Origin: Bacteroidota bacterium
GTDB taxonomy: Bacteria; Bacteroidota; Bacteroidia; Bacteroidales; NBLH01
NCBI GenBank assembly: GCA_025361565.1
Contig: JANYKN010000140.1
Span: 1 to 64,000, forward strand
DNA length: 64,000 nt
Direction of reading: 5' to 3'
In this document: positions 1 through 9,900 of the stretch, piece by piece
Position numbering within the stretch: the stretch's first letter is position 1
Layout of the letters: each line of letters begins with the position of its first letter
Position numbers and translations under genes: made by a program
The notes under the pieces: generated by a model
What the model saw: only the letters and a program-made list of their open reading frames with translations
Told to the model about the DNA's origin: nothing
Database searches by the model: none

Positions 1-133
1 CTGAAAAACCGATTCCTGTTTTGTTTTTTTTGTTTTAGTATCCGCCAATATACTGGTTTTCAATTACTTTCTTTGTAATTCTTATTTCGTAGAATTCCAG
101 CAAATTAGCGCATTCAGTTTTTTCGCCAGTGGC
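1..133. other. Window edge, no confident gene
   Basis: No confident gene. On the minus strand one frame reads through to a stop near position 36 and ends in a helix-like tail (ending IENQYIGGY). This could be the C-terminus of something captured next to the inverted repeat, but its start would lie inside that repeat, so I do not call it. A 74-aa open frame across 82-306 on the minus strand is a translation of the inverted repeat and is not a credible protein. Confidence 0.3.
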
Positions 134-267
134 ACATAACGGTCGCAGCTATGCGCAGTGCGGGATTGCGTGGCTACGTCTGTATCAACCGAGACAAAAC
201 TTGCCAGCGGGAACTGAACTTGCAAAACCTCTGAAACCCGCATTGCGTATGAGCTGTTGTTGGCGGT
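134..267. repeat. Imperfect inverted repeat, attC-like fold-back
   Basis: Left arm 134-164 (contains CAGCTATGCGCAGTGCGGG) and right arm 237-267 (contains CCCGCATTGCGTATGAGCTG) are reverse complements apart from a few mismatches and one bulge. About 70 bp of spacer separate them. The outer ends are ACATAAC and GTTGGCGGT. The layout (long imperfect fold-back, bulged stem, GTT-type end, just past the 3' end of one small gene) recalls integron attC sites, but the consensus RYYYAAC/GTTRRRY core boxes are only partly matched. Dispersed fold-backs of this kind are, to my knowledge, common in Bacteroidota. I call the repeat with confidence and the attC resemblance only as an inference. Confidence 0.7.
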
Positions 268-295
268 AGTACTTTTGTTCATATTTATCATAAAC

Positions 296-1366
296 CTACT
301 CAACAAATATAGAAGTAGTTGAGTTATGATTATGATCAGTAATTATAGGAAGGTCTACCTTGGTATTTCCTATCCAGTAACATGGTACATAAAAAGCATC
401 AATCGGATCGTTTGGATTAGTTTTATAATAACTTCCTGCTGAAAAAACTGTTCCATCTTTTAAATAAAATGATTCTCCATAGTTATTTAAAATAGTTCTT
501 GAAGTACCTTTCCAATAACATCGCCCATTAGAGGAATAAAATCCAAAAGTGTAAATAATTCCTCCCTCAACACAAATAGATTTTGCATTCCCAGATGGAA
601 CTGTTTCCAAATCCGTTTTTACCGAACCTACCCAATAACATGGTATGGTTTGCCCATTGTCTCCATAAGACCCACAAGTATAAAACGTTCCATTTGATAT
701 ATATATTGAACTGACTTTCCCATTATTCGAATTATCAATTGATAAATCAGTTCTTCTATTGCCAATCCAATAGCAGGGAATTTTATAATAAAGTTGCCCC
801 GACCGATAACCACCCAAATAAACTGTTGTGTCAACCACATATATTGAACTAACGAATTTTCCACTAACACTGTTGTCCTCTAGTTCCTTTCTGACCAAAT
901 TTACCCAATAACAGGCCAAGCCATTATTTCCTGACATATAATGTCCTGCTGTATATACATTACCATTAGAAACGAAAATAGATGTTGTATAGGCATCATA
1001 GGTGCTGTCGCAGGAAAGATTAATCTTTTCTATACCCTTCCAGTAACAGGGAGCTTGTCTGCCTTTGCTATTAATATAATATCCGGCAGTATATACAATG
1101 CCGTCCGAAACGAATATTGAAGTTGTAAAGGCTCCTATCCCTCCCGGCAAGTCAGTTCTTGAAGTCCCTTTCCAATAACATGGAAAGTTGCCGTTATTCC
1201 AAATAAAACCCGCAGTATATACAGTATATTTATTATTGGGAACATCGTTGCTATCCTTTTTGCAACTCACTATTACAAATCCTAAAAAAAATACAATAGA
1301 TAATCGAATGATTATGTCCTTTATCAGACTTAATCTGTTATCTGTCAACATTAATTTTTTTTTCAT
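296..1366 (-). CDS. Lipoprotein with seven CYW repeats, probable seven-bladed beta-propeller
   Basis: The 356-aa product starts with a basic N-terminus and hydrophobic segment (about residues 18-34) ending in an IVSC lipobox, so Cys35 should be lipidated and the protein anchored to a membrane or the surface. The rest is a tandem repeat of roughly 45-50 residues. Each unit has a segment like SIFVSDGIVYTAG, then a PCYW(K/I/V)G signature and a short T(D/N)L end. I count seven CYW signatures, which fits a seven-bladed propeller, but the fold is inferred. Similar CYWKNG-type repeat lipoproteins occur in Bacteroidota without a known function. It lies downstream of the tyrosine recombinase on the same strand, with the inverted repeat just beyond its stop, so it could be recombinase-associated cargo. 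Confidence 0.85.
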   Translation of the reverse strand: MKKKLMLTDNRLSLIKDIIIRLSIVFFLGFVIVSCKKDSNDVPNNKYTVYTAGFIWNNGNFPCYWKGTSRTDLPGGIGAFTTSIFVSDGIVYTAGYYINSKGRQAPCYWKGIEKINLSCDSTYDAYTTSIFVSNGNVYTAGHYMSGNNGLACYWVNLVRKELEDNSVSGKFVSSIYVVDTTVYLGGYRSGQLYYKIPCYWIGNRRTDLSIDNSNNGKVSSIYISNGTFYTCGSYGDNGQTIPCYWVGSVKTDLETVPSGNAKSICVEGGIIYTFGFYSSNGRCYWKGTSRTILNNYGESFYLKDGTVFSAGSYYKTNPNDPIDAFYVPCYWIGNTKVDLPIITDHNHNSTTSIFVE

Positions 1367-1582
1367 ATCATTAGTTTTTTTAATTTATGTTATGACGCAA
1401 ATACTTGCATTACCGCCAAACGTTTCAATAGTCGCAATGGCGACTATCGTTCTATTATGGACTACAACTAACATATATTAAAGCTTTATATATCAATGTT
1501 TTAATATTAATTGTTGTTGTTTTCCTATTTGTAAATTTATAATAATTATACATACTTTAAACGGTAAATCAATTTAATTTTC

Positions 1583-3379
1583 TTATTTGATTGTTTTTTT
1601 TAAACTAATCCGATCCAGTGGGCTTTGTATCGATCGCCTTTTATTATCTGACACATGGGTATATCGTAAAGTGGTTTTAATGCTTGCATGTCCCAATAGA
1701 TCTTGTATATACCGAATATCTGTTCCATGTTCCAGCAAATCGGTTGCAAATGAATGGCGCAGCCAATGGTTGGTAGCTTTTATTTCAATTCCTGCATTTA
1801 AAAGTGCTGCCTTTAATATATTTCCAACACTGGTTTGGCTATAGCGCCCACCTGTAGCCCCTTCAAATAAATAATTCTTCGGCTGGTATTTTTCTATATA
1901 TTCTTTCAACCAGACTTTTAAATTTTCTGCCAATAAACTAATCCTTTCTTTTTGACCCTTTTGGGCAAATATGAGAATCTCTCCTTTTTTATAGTTTAAC
2001 TGGTTTACTTTTAAATCAAGAACCTCTCCTATCCTCAGTCCCGCAGAATATTCCAAAGCTATGATACACTTATGCTTTATGTTGCCAATGCTGTTTATAA
2101 TTGTAGCAATTTGCTCTGGTGCAAGAACTTTTGGAAGCATTTTTGGTGCTTTGGGGCGATAAATGATTTGAAATGGAATATCGCGTTTTAAAACATCTAA
2201 ATAATAAAATTTTAATGCATTAATATATTGATTGATAGTGCTTACCGAAATATTTGCATCTTTGCTAAACTTATGTAAAAAAGTTCGGATTTCTTCATTG
2301 CTAATATCATCAAAATTTCTATAATCAAACGCTTTTAAAAATTGAAGCAGCGAATTGCAATAGCACTTTTCTGTTTTAGGTTTAAAACCTGCACTTGCCA
2401 ATAGCTGGTGTAAAATGATTTTGTACGGAGTTGTAAATTCATTTTTTTTGATTGCTGCTCGCATCATTCCACCAATTTCGGAAGTGGAAAACACAGTTGC
2501 ACTTCTTTTTTCAAAAAGGTATTCAGTTGGTTTATATTTATGATAATAGGCTTTTATTATATTTATTATCTGAAGCTTTTGGTCTGGATATTTAGTAAAA
2601 ATGACAGTAGTAAGCCATTCTTTTAATGCTGAAAGACTTAGCATAGCTAGTTTGCTTTCGCTTATTCCGAAACTAAATTTAAATAAAAGCATGATTTTAT
2701 CTCTAGAATCATCAACAGAAACTAACAGCGACAATAGTTTATCAACTGGCAAAATAAAACTGATATTCTTTATGTTTCTTAATTCACGAAGGTAAAATAC
2801 CATCTTTTCACGTCCAAGCATAATCTCGTAATAGTACTTTATTGCACAAATAAGATGTCGACTATTAGTATCGCTTTCGTTAAACCTAAGTTCGTTTTCA
2901 ATATACCAAGCAATTTCCTTATATCCAAGGTTCTCTATATCAGCATTTTTAAAATGCTCCAAATATTTTTTAAAATGCGGAAGATATGCCTCTATCGTAT
3001 TGATGCTGTTTTTTCTCATTTGCATGGTTTCAATATACATTCTTGCTAAGGGATTTGTTTCTTTTTCGTCAATTGATTTTTGGAATTCCATTGAAACATC
3101 AAAGTTGTATTTTTTGGCAATTTGCTTAATAGCAAGGAAGTTATCATTGTTTCCGGCAAATATCCACTGCTTTTTATCTTTTTGCCACCATGCTTTTGGA
3201 ATTGTTTTTAGTTCTTTCCAAATCAGCATGCTGGCAGTATGGATTACATAGATACGCTTGTTTTTCTTGTCAATTGAAATTTTGAGCAATAAAGGTTTTT
3301 TCGTTGGCAGGCGATTACATGCATTAGAATTCAATTGGCTTATAGAAAGCGCTGTTGATGTATCGAAAGCTATATCCAT
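1583..3379 (-). CDS. Tyrosine recombinase with degenerate tandem duplicate of the catalytic domain
   Basis: A 598-aa site-specific integrase, about twice the length of XerC/XerD. Residues about 30-95 form an N-terminal accessory module (IPKAWWQKDKKQWIF-like). Residues about 335-598 are a complete recombinase: core-binding helices, then R449 (SAGLRIGEVL), K474 (KGQK), H538-x-x-R541 (HWLRHSFATDL), H564 (LGHAS) and nucleophile Y573. Residues about 105-330 align with the same layout: KFSFGISESKLAMLSL matches the R449 region with Ser240 in place of Arg, KYKPTEYLFE matches KYQPKNYLFE, and the HxxR box is lost (Lys320/Leu323). The N-terminal half is therefore an inactivated copy, perhaps used for DNA binding or dimerisation. 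It lacks the insert typical of integron IntI. It probably acts on DNA nearby; its substrate is unknown. Confidence 0.93.
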   Translation of the reverse strand: MDIAFDTSTALSISQLNSNACNRLPTKKPLLLKISIDKKNKRIYVIHTASMLIWKELKTIPKAWWQKDKKQWIFAGNNDNFLAIKQIAKKYNFDVSMEFQKSIDEKETNPLARMYIETMQMRKNSINTIEAYLPHFKKYLEHFKNADIENLGYKEIAWYIENELRFNESDTNSRHLICAIKYYYEIMLGREKMVFYLRELRNIKNISFILPVDKLLSLLVSVDDSRDKIMLLFKFSFGISESKLAMLSLSALKEWLTTVIFTKYPDQKLQIINIIKAYYHKYKPTEYLFEKRSATVFSTSEIGGMMRAAIKKNEFTTPYKIILHQLLASAGFKPKTEKCYCNSLLQFLKAFDYRNFDDISNEEIRTFLHKFSKDANISVSTINQYINALKFYYLDVLKRDIPFQIIYRPKAPKMLPKVLAPEQIATIINSIGNIKHKCIIALEYSAGLRIGEVLDLKVNQLNYKKGEILIFAQKGQKERISLLAENLKVWLKEYIEKYQPKNYLFEGATGGRYSQTSVGNILKAALLNAGIEIKATNHWLRHSFATDLLEHGTDIRYIQDLLGHASIKTTLRYTHVSDNKRRSIQSPLDRISLKKTIK

Positions 3380-3499
3380 ACTTTTTTTTTATAAAAATAA
3401 AGATAATATCCATTGGGATATACATGAATTTGAAAGATAGTCGTATCTTAACCGTTGCAAACGAATAAATATATTAAACTGATAATAAATAGCTTAAAT

Positions 3500-3862
3500 A
3501 TGCAAAAATGTATCATCTGTAAAACAAAATTTTCGGGTAGGAGTGATAAAAAATTCTGTTCCGTAGCTTGTAAAAACTATTACCATACAAACTTAAGAAG
3601 GGTAACAAATCTAGCTGTGGAACAAATAGATAAAATACTCCATCGTAACCGATCAATTTTGCTCGAAATTGTAGGGAAATATAAAACGGAAATGAAAATT
3701 GAAAGGGTAACTTTAGACAATAAAAAATTCAATTTTAAATACCATACTCATTTTCAAACCAACAGTCAGGGAAAAGTTTATTACTATGTGTATGATTTTG
3801 CGTGGATGGAATTTTCGAATGATGAAGTGTTGATTGTTAGGAAAAAGTTGCAGTTGAAGTGA
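3500..3862 (+). CDS. Small zinc-finger protein (DUF2116-like)
   Basis: Start chosen at 3500 because this family begins MxKC; the frame is open 45 bp further upstream. The 120-aa product has four cysteines (C4, C7, C20, C24) in the pattern CxxC-N12-CxxxC, with FSGRSDKKFCS between and after them, typical of a small treble-clef or zinc-ribbon domain. An alpha-helical segment follows (about 30-55, HRNRSILLEI), then a beta-rich C-terminus (HTHFQTNSQGKVYYYVYDF). Homologues are widespread in Bacteroidota, often next to mobile or accessory genes, with no defined role. It is divergent from the recombinase; the two share the short spacer 3380-3499, where both promoters must lie. Nucleic-acid binding is plausible but not shown. 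Confidence 0.8.
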   Translation: MQKCIICKTKFSGRSDKKFCSVACKNYYHTNLRRVTNLAVEQIDKILHRNRSILLEIVGKYKTEMKIERVTLDNKKFNFKYHTHFQTNSQGKVYYYVYDFAWMEFSNDEVLIVRKKLQLK

Positions 3863-3883
3863 ATAAAAGCTGAACTGTATACC

Positions 3884-3921
3884 AAAATAAAAAAAAAGCC
3901 CCGAAACTTTCGCTTCGGGGC
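3884..3921 (-). terminator. Rho-independent terminator of the module A protease
   Basis: An 8-bp GC-rich stem (GCCCCGAA at 3898-3905 with TTCGGGGC at 3914-3921). On the minus strand it is followed by a long T-run (A-tract 3884-3897 on plus). It ends the minus-strand transcript 22 bp after the stop of the 2539-aa protease gene. Confidence 0.9.
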
Positions 3922-3942
3922 TTCAACAATTAAAAGAGGAAT

Positions 3943-6900
3943 CTAGTTTTTAATTACATTCAAGGTTTTTTCAATACCTTGATTTTCAACTTTTATTAAG
4001 TAAATACCATCGGCAAAACCTGAAATATCCAATAAAAGCTGGCTGGTTTTCTTTTCGAGTTTTTGTTCGTAAAGCACCAGACCAATCAAATTGGTAATCC
4101 TGATTGTTGAACCTTCCTTCAAATTCTGTGGCAACAATAAATTTACTGCCCCTTTTGTAGGATTTGGATAGAACTTGATATTATCGGCCAAAACATCATC
4201 AATTCCGGTTACCCAAACAGAAATAGTAAATGAATGGGTGGCCGATAAACCGGCCGCATCGGTACCTGTAATTGTAATTGTAGTAGTTCCGGTTCCTTGG
4301 GCTGTAAAAATAACTCCATCGGGTGACTGGAATATATTTACAACAGATTCGTTGCTGGAAGTAATGGCATAAACCAGGCTTTCACCGTCGGGATCTGCTA
4401 TTACATCAGAAAGTTTATACTGAGGCATTTCTGACGGATCAATTCCTCGGTTACCGATTGGGTTAACTACTATTGGAGCCCTGTTTACGTTTTTGACAGT
4501 AAGCACTACAGATGCTTCACTTTTGTTGCCGAGCACATCAGTTGCTTCAATGGTAATGGTATCAACACCTGCATCGTTATAAGTTGGCGCACAGGTTATT
4601 GACATTGTTTTTGATGAAAATGTTCCAGTTACAAAAGCTGGTTTGGACTTAAAGCTCATGGTAAAATTATCAGCTTCAACATCATTTCCAAGTACATCAA
4701 AAGTCAATATTCCATTTTCATTTACTGAATAAGCGGTTTTTTCAACACTAAATTCCGGTCCTTTATTCAAGTGTAGAAGCAATGTAACTACTTTTTTAGG
4801 ACTAACCGGATCATTTGAATTGACTGTCAAATTGGCCAAATTGTCGCCTGGTTTGGCATAAGCAGCATTGAAATTAAGCATTACATCACCTGTTGTGCCG
4901 GCATCGATAGTGTCATTTGCTAATGATGACAAAGAAACCCAAACTGCACTTTGATAAGTGCCTTCGAGCGCCCTTACCATCCAGCCGAATAAATCTAAAC
5001 CTGTTCCTGCATCGATAATGTCACTCCATGAGCCATTTCCGTTGCTATATAAATAGCGATCTCTTACTTTATTAGGCATGGTAACAACACCTTGTGGATA
5101 AATAGCTCCAGATTCATATCCAAATGTAACAAAGAATTTTTCGTTGGGATACAAAATAATGTTCTTGTCCAGATGGATGGTCAAAAGCTCTCCTCCAGTA
5201 TTTGGATCTGTGATGTTATAATCGTAGGTTTGGGTATGTACAAGTTTTGCACTGTAAATATCGCCGCCACCGGAATAAATCTGCACTTTTATTTTCGAAT
5301 TTAACCACTGTCCGGGAGCATACCAGGTTTGCACATCGGTTAAGTTAAAACCATCGGCTGGTGCCTGAAATGCAGTAGATGTATAAAAAGCAGACGAACC
5401 ACCGTATCCCAAATTTGATGTTGGAACCGTTTCAGATTCATAAGAAAGTTGCCTGTTATACGAATCTTTTAAGCTTTTGGTTTTATTGATAGGTCCTTCG
5501 TTTTTAACAGCCAGTAATTTCGGTGCATCTGCACTGGTTTTCAAATTATTTGAAACTACCGAACTGCTTTTTTGAGAAGTACGTTTATAATCGATATTCA
5601 AACCATATTGAAGCTCATATCCACCGGCCGTATTATCGAGCACGAGTGTTTTTGATTCGTTGGCACTTGTTGTTTGGGCAAAAACCTTAATGGTATCGGA
5701 ATTAAGATTGATAACCGGAGGCATAAATGCATTGGCAGTCAGCGCAATTTCGTATGTGCCCTTGTCTGTTATAACCGATAGCTTATCAGAAATTTCATTC
5801 TGCGAAGTAGGTGCAATGGCCACTTTGTATTTCATTGCCGATTTTGGTTGTAAATAAAGTGGTATTGGCTGCCCGGTACTCCAATCCATAGCAGGTAAAT
5901 TGCTCACTTGAATCCAATCCCAAATAGGGTTACCAAACCAATCTGTTCCAAGCATGTAGGCGTAAACAGTAGATGAAGCCATGTTTGACACATCGAACTG
6001 GAGGATTTCTGCTTTGGCAGATCCTGAGTTTTCTATTACAAATTCTTTTTCGTAGCTTTTGAAAGGTGAAACCCAGCTTTCGGGGGTTTCAACAACCAAA
6101 ACATCGCCCAAATCTACTGAAGCAGGAGCAATAATATTGGCAGATCCAGTAACAGTTAAATTTACAGGAATAGAAAAACCTTGCGAAAGTGGTGCGTTAT
6201 TAATCAATTTCAATTCATCGGTATATTGATCCGCGAAAAGTTCTTTTGCACTGATATTTACATTGAATTCCTTGCTTTGTCCTGCAGGAACAGTGTATTT
6301 TTTAGCTGGATATAACTCATAAGCCAATTCATTTCTATAGGTATAGTTATGGTCGGCTATTTGTAATCCATCAGTCCCATCAATATTTTCAACACCTATT
6401 ACACCAAAAGGTGTAATTACGTCAGCATCGGAAGCATCATGTAATTTGTACTGGAATTTAATATTTCCATTTTTGTTTATAATAATTTCAATTGACATTG
6501 GGCCAGACATTGAAAATCCAGTGTTGAAATCGGCAAATTCTATAACTGCTTTTTCACTGTCTGCATGGAAATAATAACCAGTATTTGGATAATCAACAAT
6601 CCACGAAGAACCGATAAAACCATACAAGGCTGCAATAAAGTTATTTGGTACCTCGATATTCGGAATTGACGAACCACCAAAAGGATTTAATGCCTGATCG
6701 GGAGTAAAACTGATAAGCCCATTATAACCAACGTATAAATAATTATATTCGTTGCCATAGAAATTGAAAGTAAAAGGAAGATCGATTTTTGCTGACCATG
6801 GATTTTCGCCATTCCAGAGTTCACCAACTGTTACTTTATTTTCAGGTGCAGTAATTTCAACCCAATTGAAAGCAGGACCACTTTCATCTTTGCTACTTTT

Positions 6901-9900
6901 GAATTGATAAGTGTATGCCGGAATTTCGGATACTTGTTTGACTCCTGTTTTTTCCGATACATCCATCCAAGAATTGCCAACCGGGGCAAAATCCAAATCG
7001 TGGCTTCCTGGGTTATTTACAATTAAACTTACTGTTTTTGAATCGCCTGATGCCAAAGTTTCAGTAATGTCCGTAATATTTGTGCTTAATTTCGGAGCAT
7101 CGGTTATTTCACCTGAAAGGTTGATTTTATAAGTCTTTGGTTCGTTGGTGGTTAAAGTTAGCACATCATTCAAAATGCCTTTATTTGCAGTTTTGATATT
7201 AACATCGTAGAAAAGCGATCTTCCCGGTTTTAAAACTTGTGGGAATGTGCCATTGATGATATAATTACCGTTTGCAAAGCTTGCACTAACAATTGTTGCT
7301 GGAGCTTTTCCTGTATTTCCGATAAAAAAGTTCTCGGCTTTTACGTCGTTTTGGAATACTTGTCCAAAGTTCAGATCTGTAGCGCTTTGAATAATATTTG
7401 GAGCACCTCCGCTTGTAATATTGAAATTTGCAGTATGAAGGCCTGGATTGTGTATTGGATCATTCGAAATAACAACCAGTTTTTCTGCATAATTGGCAAC
7501 ATAAAGATTATCGGTATTTATGGTATATTCCAAAGTAACCGAACCACCTGCAGGAACTGTGCCTGATGGGTGAGTCAGTGTTGTGAATAATCCCTGGCCC
7601 GGGTTTATAAATTCAATAGCTGTTCCATTGCTGATCACAGCATTATCAGGTGTAGTAAAGTCGTGGATAAGCAGAGCATCATTTTTAGTCTGGTCTTCAA
7701 TTCCAATGTATGAAGATGATGCAATAGTTTCCATGGTAGCCCAACTTTCTGGTGTTAAATCTTTAATATAGATATTGATATCACCATTATCGCGCAAAAC
7801 AGCCTGGTAAGTTCCTGTTCCTGTTCCTGATATTGGTACATTTTCCCACTGAACTATAAATTTATCAGGGAACCGCTTATAATAAATATGACCGCTTGTT
7901 TCAACCGAAGTTTGAAATCCGGTAACAGAAATAATCCTGTCAGGCAGACCTTCCCATTTTGAACGTATTGGATTCATACTCCAGATATATCCTTCAGTAT
8001 CAAAACTTAAAGTACTATATCTTGAAACATAAACCGAAGATTCATTTTTACCAAAAAATGGAAATTCGAAACCCAAATCAACTTGAGTAAACCTTTCAGA
8101 AAAAGCATCATTCAGGTTTGAAGTAATATCTGTTCCTGTAGTTGAAATATCAGTCCAGTTATAAACCGGGGCCGGATTAATCCCTGCAGGATTACTGGCT
8201 TTTGTGTATCCAAATTTGTGAACATTTGAAGGTATTTCTGCCATGTTTGAACCATCGGCAAATGCAGGAACAAAGTAATCCAATGAGTAATTTCCTGTGT
8301 TGTTGATGTTAAACTGGCCGGAAATTGTTTGACCAATTGCTAAGCCGTTATAAGTTGCCGTAGATGGTGCAATAACCATAACCGGAGGATCAATTCCATA
8401 GCCAAACAACTCAAATGAATAGGTATTTCCTTTATCATCTTTTATGTTGATGGCAGCAGTGCTGTTTCCTTTAATAGTTGGTTTGAACTTAAATTTAACG
8501 GTTTGTTCCGATTTGGCTTCAAAAAACGAATTCAAGCCAGAAACATATGTAAATTGAGGATTGTTTGATTCGAAGAAAATTTGGTTCCAGTTTGGATCGT
8601 ATCCATAATCAGCAAAATGGAAACTGCCAAGTCCGGTGTTTTGCAATTTAACTTCAAAGGTTTTTTCACTACCCACCAAAACGCCACCTGCATCAATTCT
8701 TTTGCTGGAATTTATCACAGGCTTGTGTCCCGAAATAGTAAGATTAACAGGTAGACCCAACAAAGGTTCTTCGGTTTCGTTGGTGTTGATTACAATTTTA
8801 GAATGATAGTCACCATTTACCATATTTGTGGCATCAACAGAAGCATCTATACTTGTTGAACTGTTTGATGTTACGCTTCCATTCTCAGGCGAAAGCACTA
8901 TATATTTATCAATATTTTGGTATTGACTTAGCGCATAAACAGCCCAAACTAGTTGATTATCATAATAAACATCCTCAAAACTGTTCCATGTTTTACCAAG
9001 ATCCGAACTGTAGTAGCAGTTCTTGGAATCGTCTTTATTGGTTTCCAAACCTGCACCGAGTGGATATTTATTCATGGCAGGTACATGGAAAACTATCCAG
9101 AAATACTTGCCTTGTTCAAAAAACAGTTGTTCATCAAGTGAAATTGGGGTATATCCATAATCCGAGCTATACGAAACTTCCTGTTTATAGACAATTTTAG
9201 CATCTGCAATTTGTTCGCCTTCATACACTTCAAGAATAATTGGGCCTGTATTTTCTTTGTGCACTAAATATGCAGCAACATTTGTCAGGTTAAATCCATT
9301 TGCATCGGTTACCATAAATCGGGTTGCCTCTGAATTGGTATAAGTGGTATCTGTTTCTCCAATTATCCATAAATTCCATGAATTTGGATTAAGATAATAC
9401 ATTTCACCGTTTGCCGGATTGTCAATTGACAATGAAACAGGGCGACTAGCCTCTTTTGCTGTTGACGCAACAATGTTTTTACCATTTGAAACATGCGATG
9501 GTTGAATTTTTGGAAAATTAACTTGCTTTAAACTTGACGGATAAGCATACTGGTGATGTGTAGTAGCATCCCATTTTAAAAGCCCTTCGCCATTGTTCAA
9601 AAGATTGAATGACTGACTTTGGTTTGGATCAATTGAAGCATCAATCATCAAATCAAGCGACGAAATATTGGGGTCGATTTGTGCATCGGGCCCTGCATTG
9701 GTAGTGCCGTTTATTGCATTTGATAATTCTGCTTTGTTGCCCCAGCGATCAAATGCCCTTACAGAAAAATAGTATTTTGTAAGTGGTTTTAGATAAGGGA
9801 TTTCAATGGAAGTTTGCACTCCGGGTTCCATCCTCGAATTTATAATCATTGACTTTGCCGATGACAAAGTAGCCAAAGTAATCTCCTGGGTTGAATATAA

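Noticed and set aside
82-306. 74-aa open frame on the minus strand
   Set aside because: It translates the inverted repeat at 134-267 and shows no protein features.
1583-3379. Integron integrase (IntI) with cassette array
   Set aside because: The region between the KGQK strand and the HxxR box lacks the extra IntI-specific segment, and only one attC-like fold-back with imperfect core boxes is visible.
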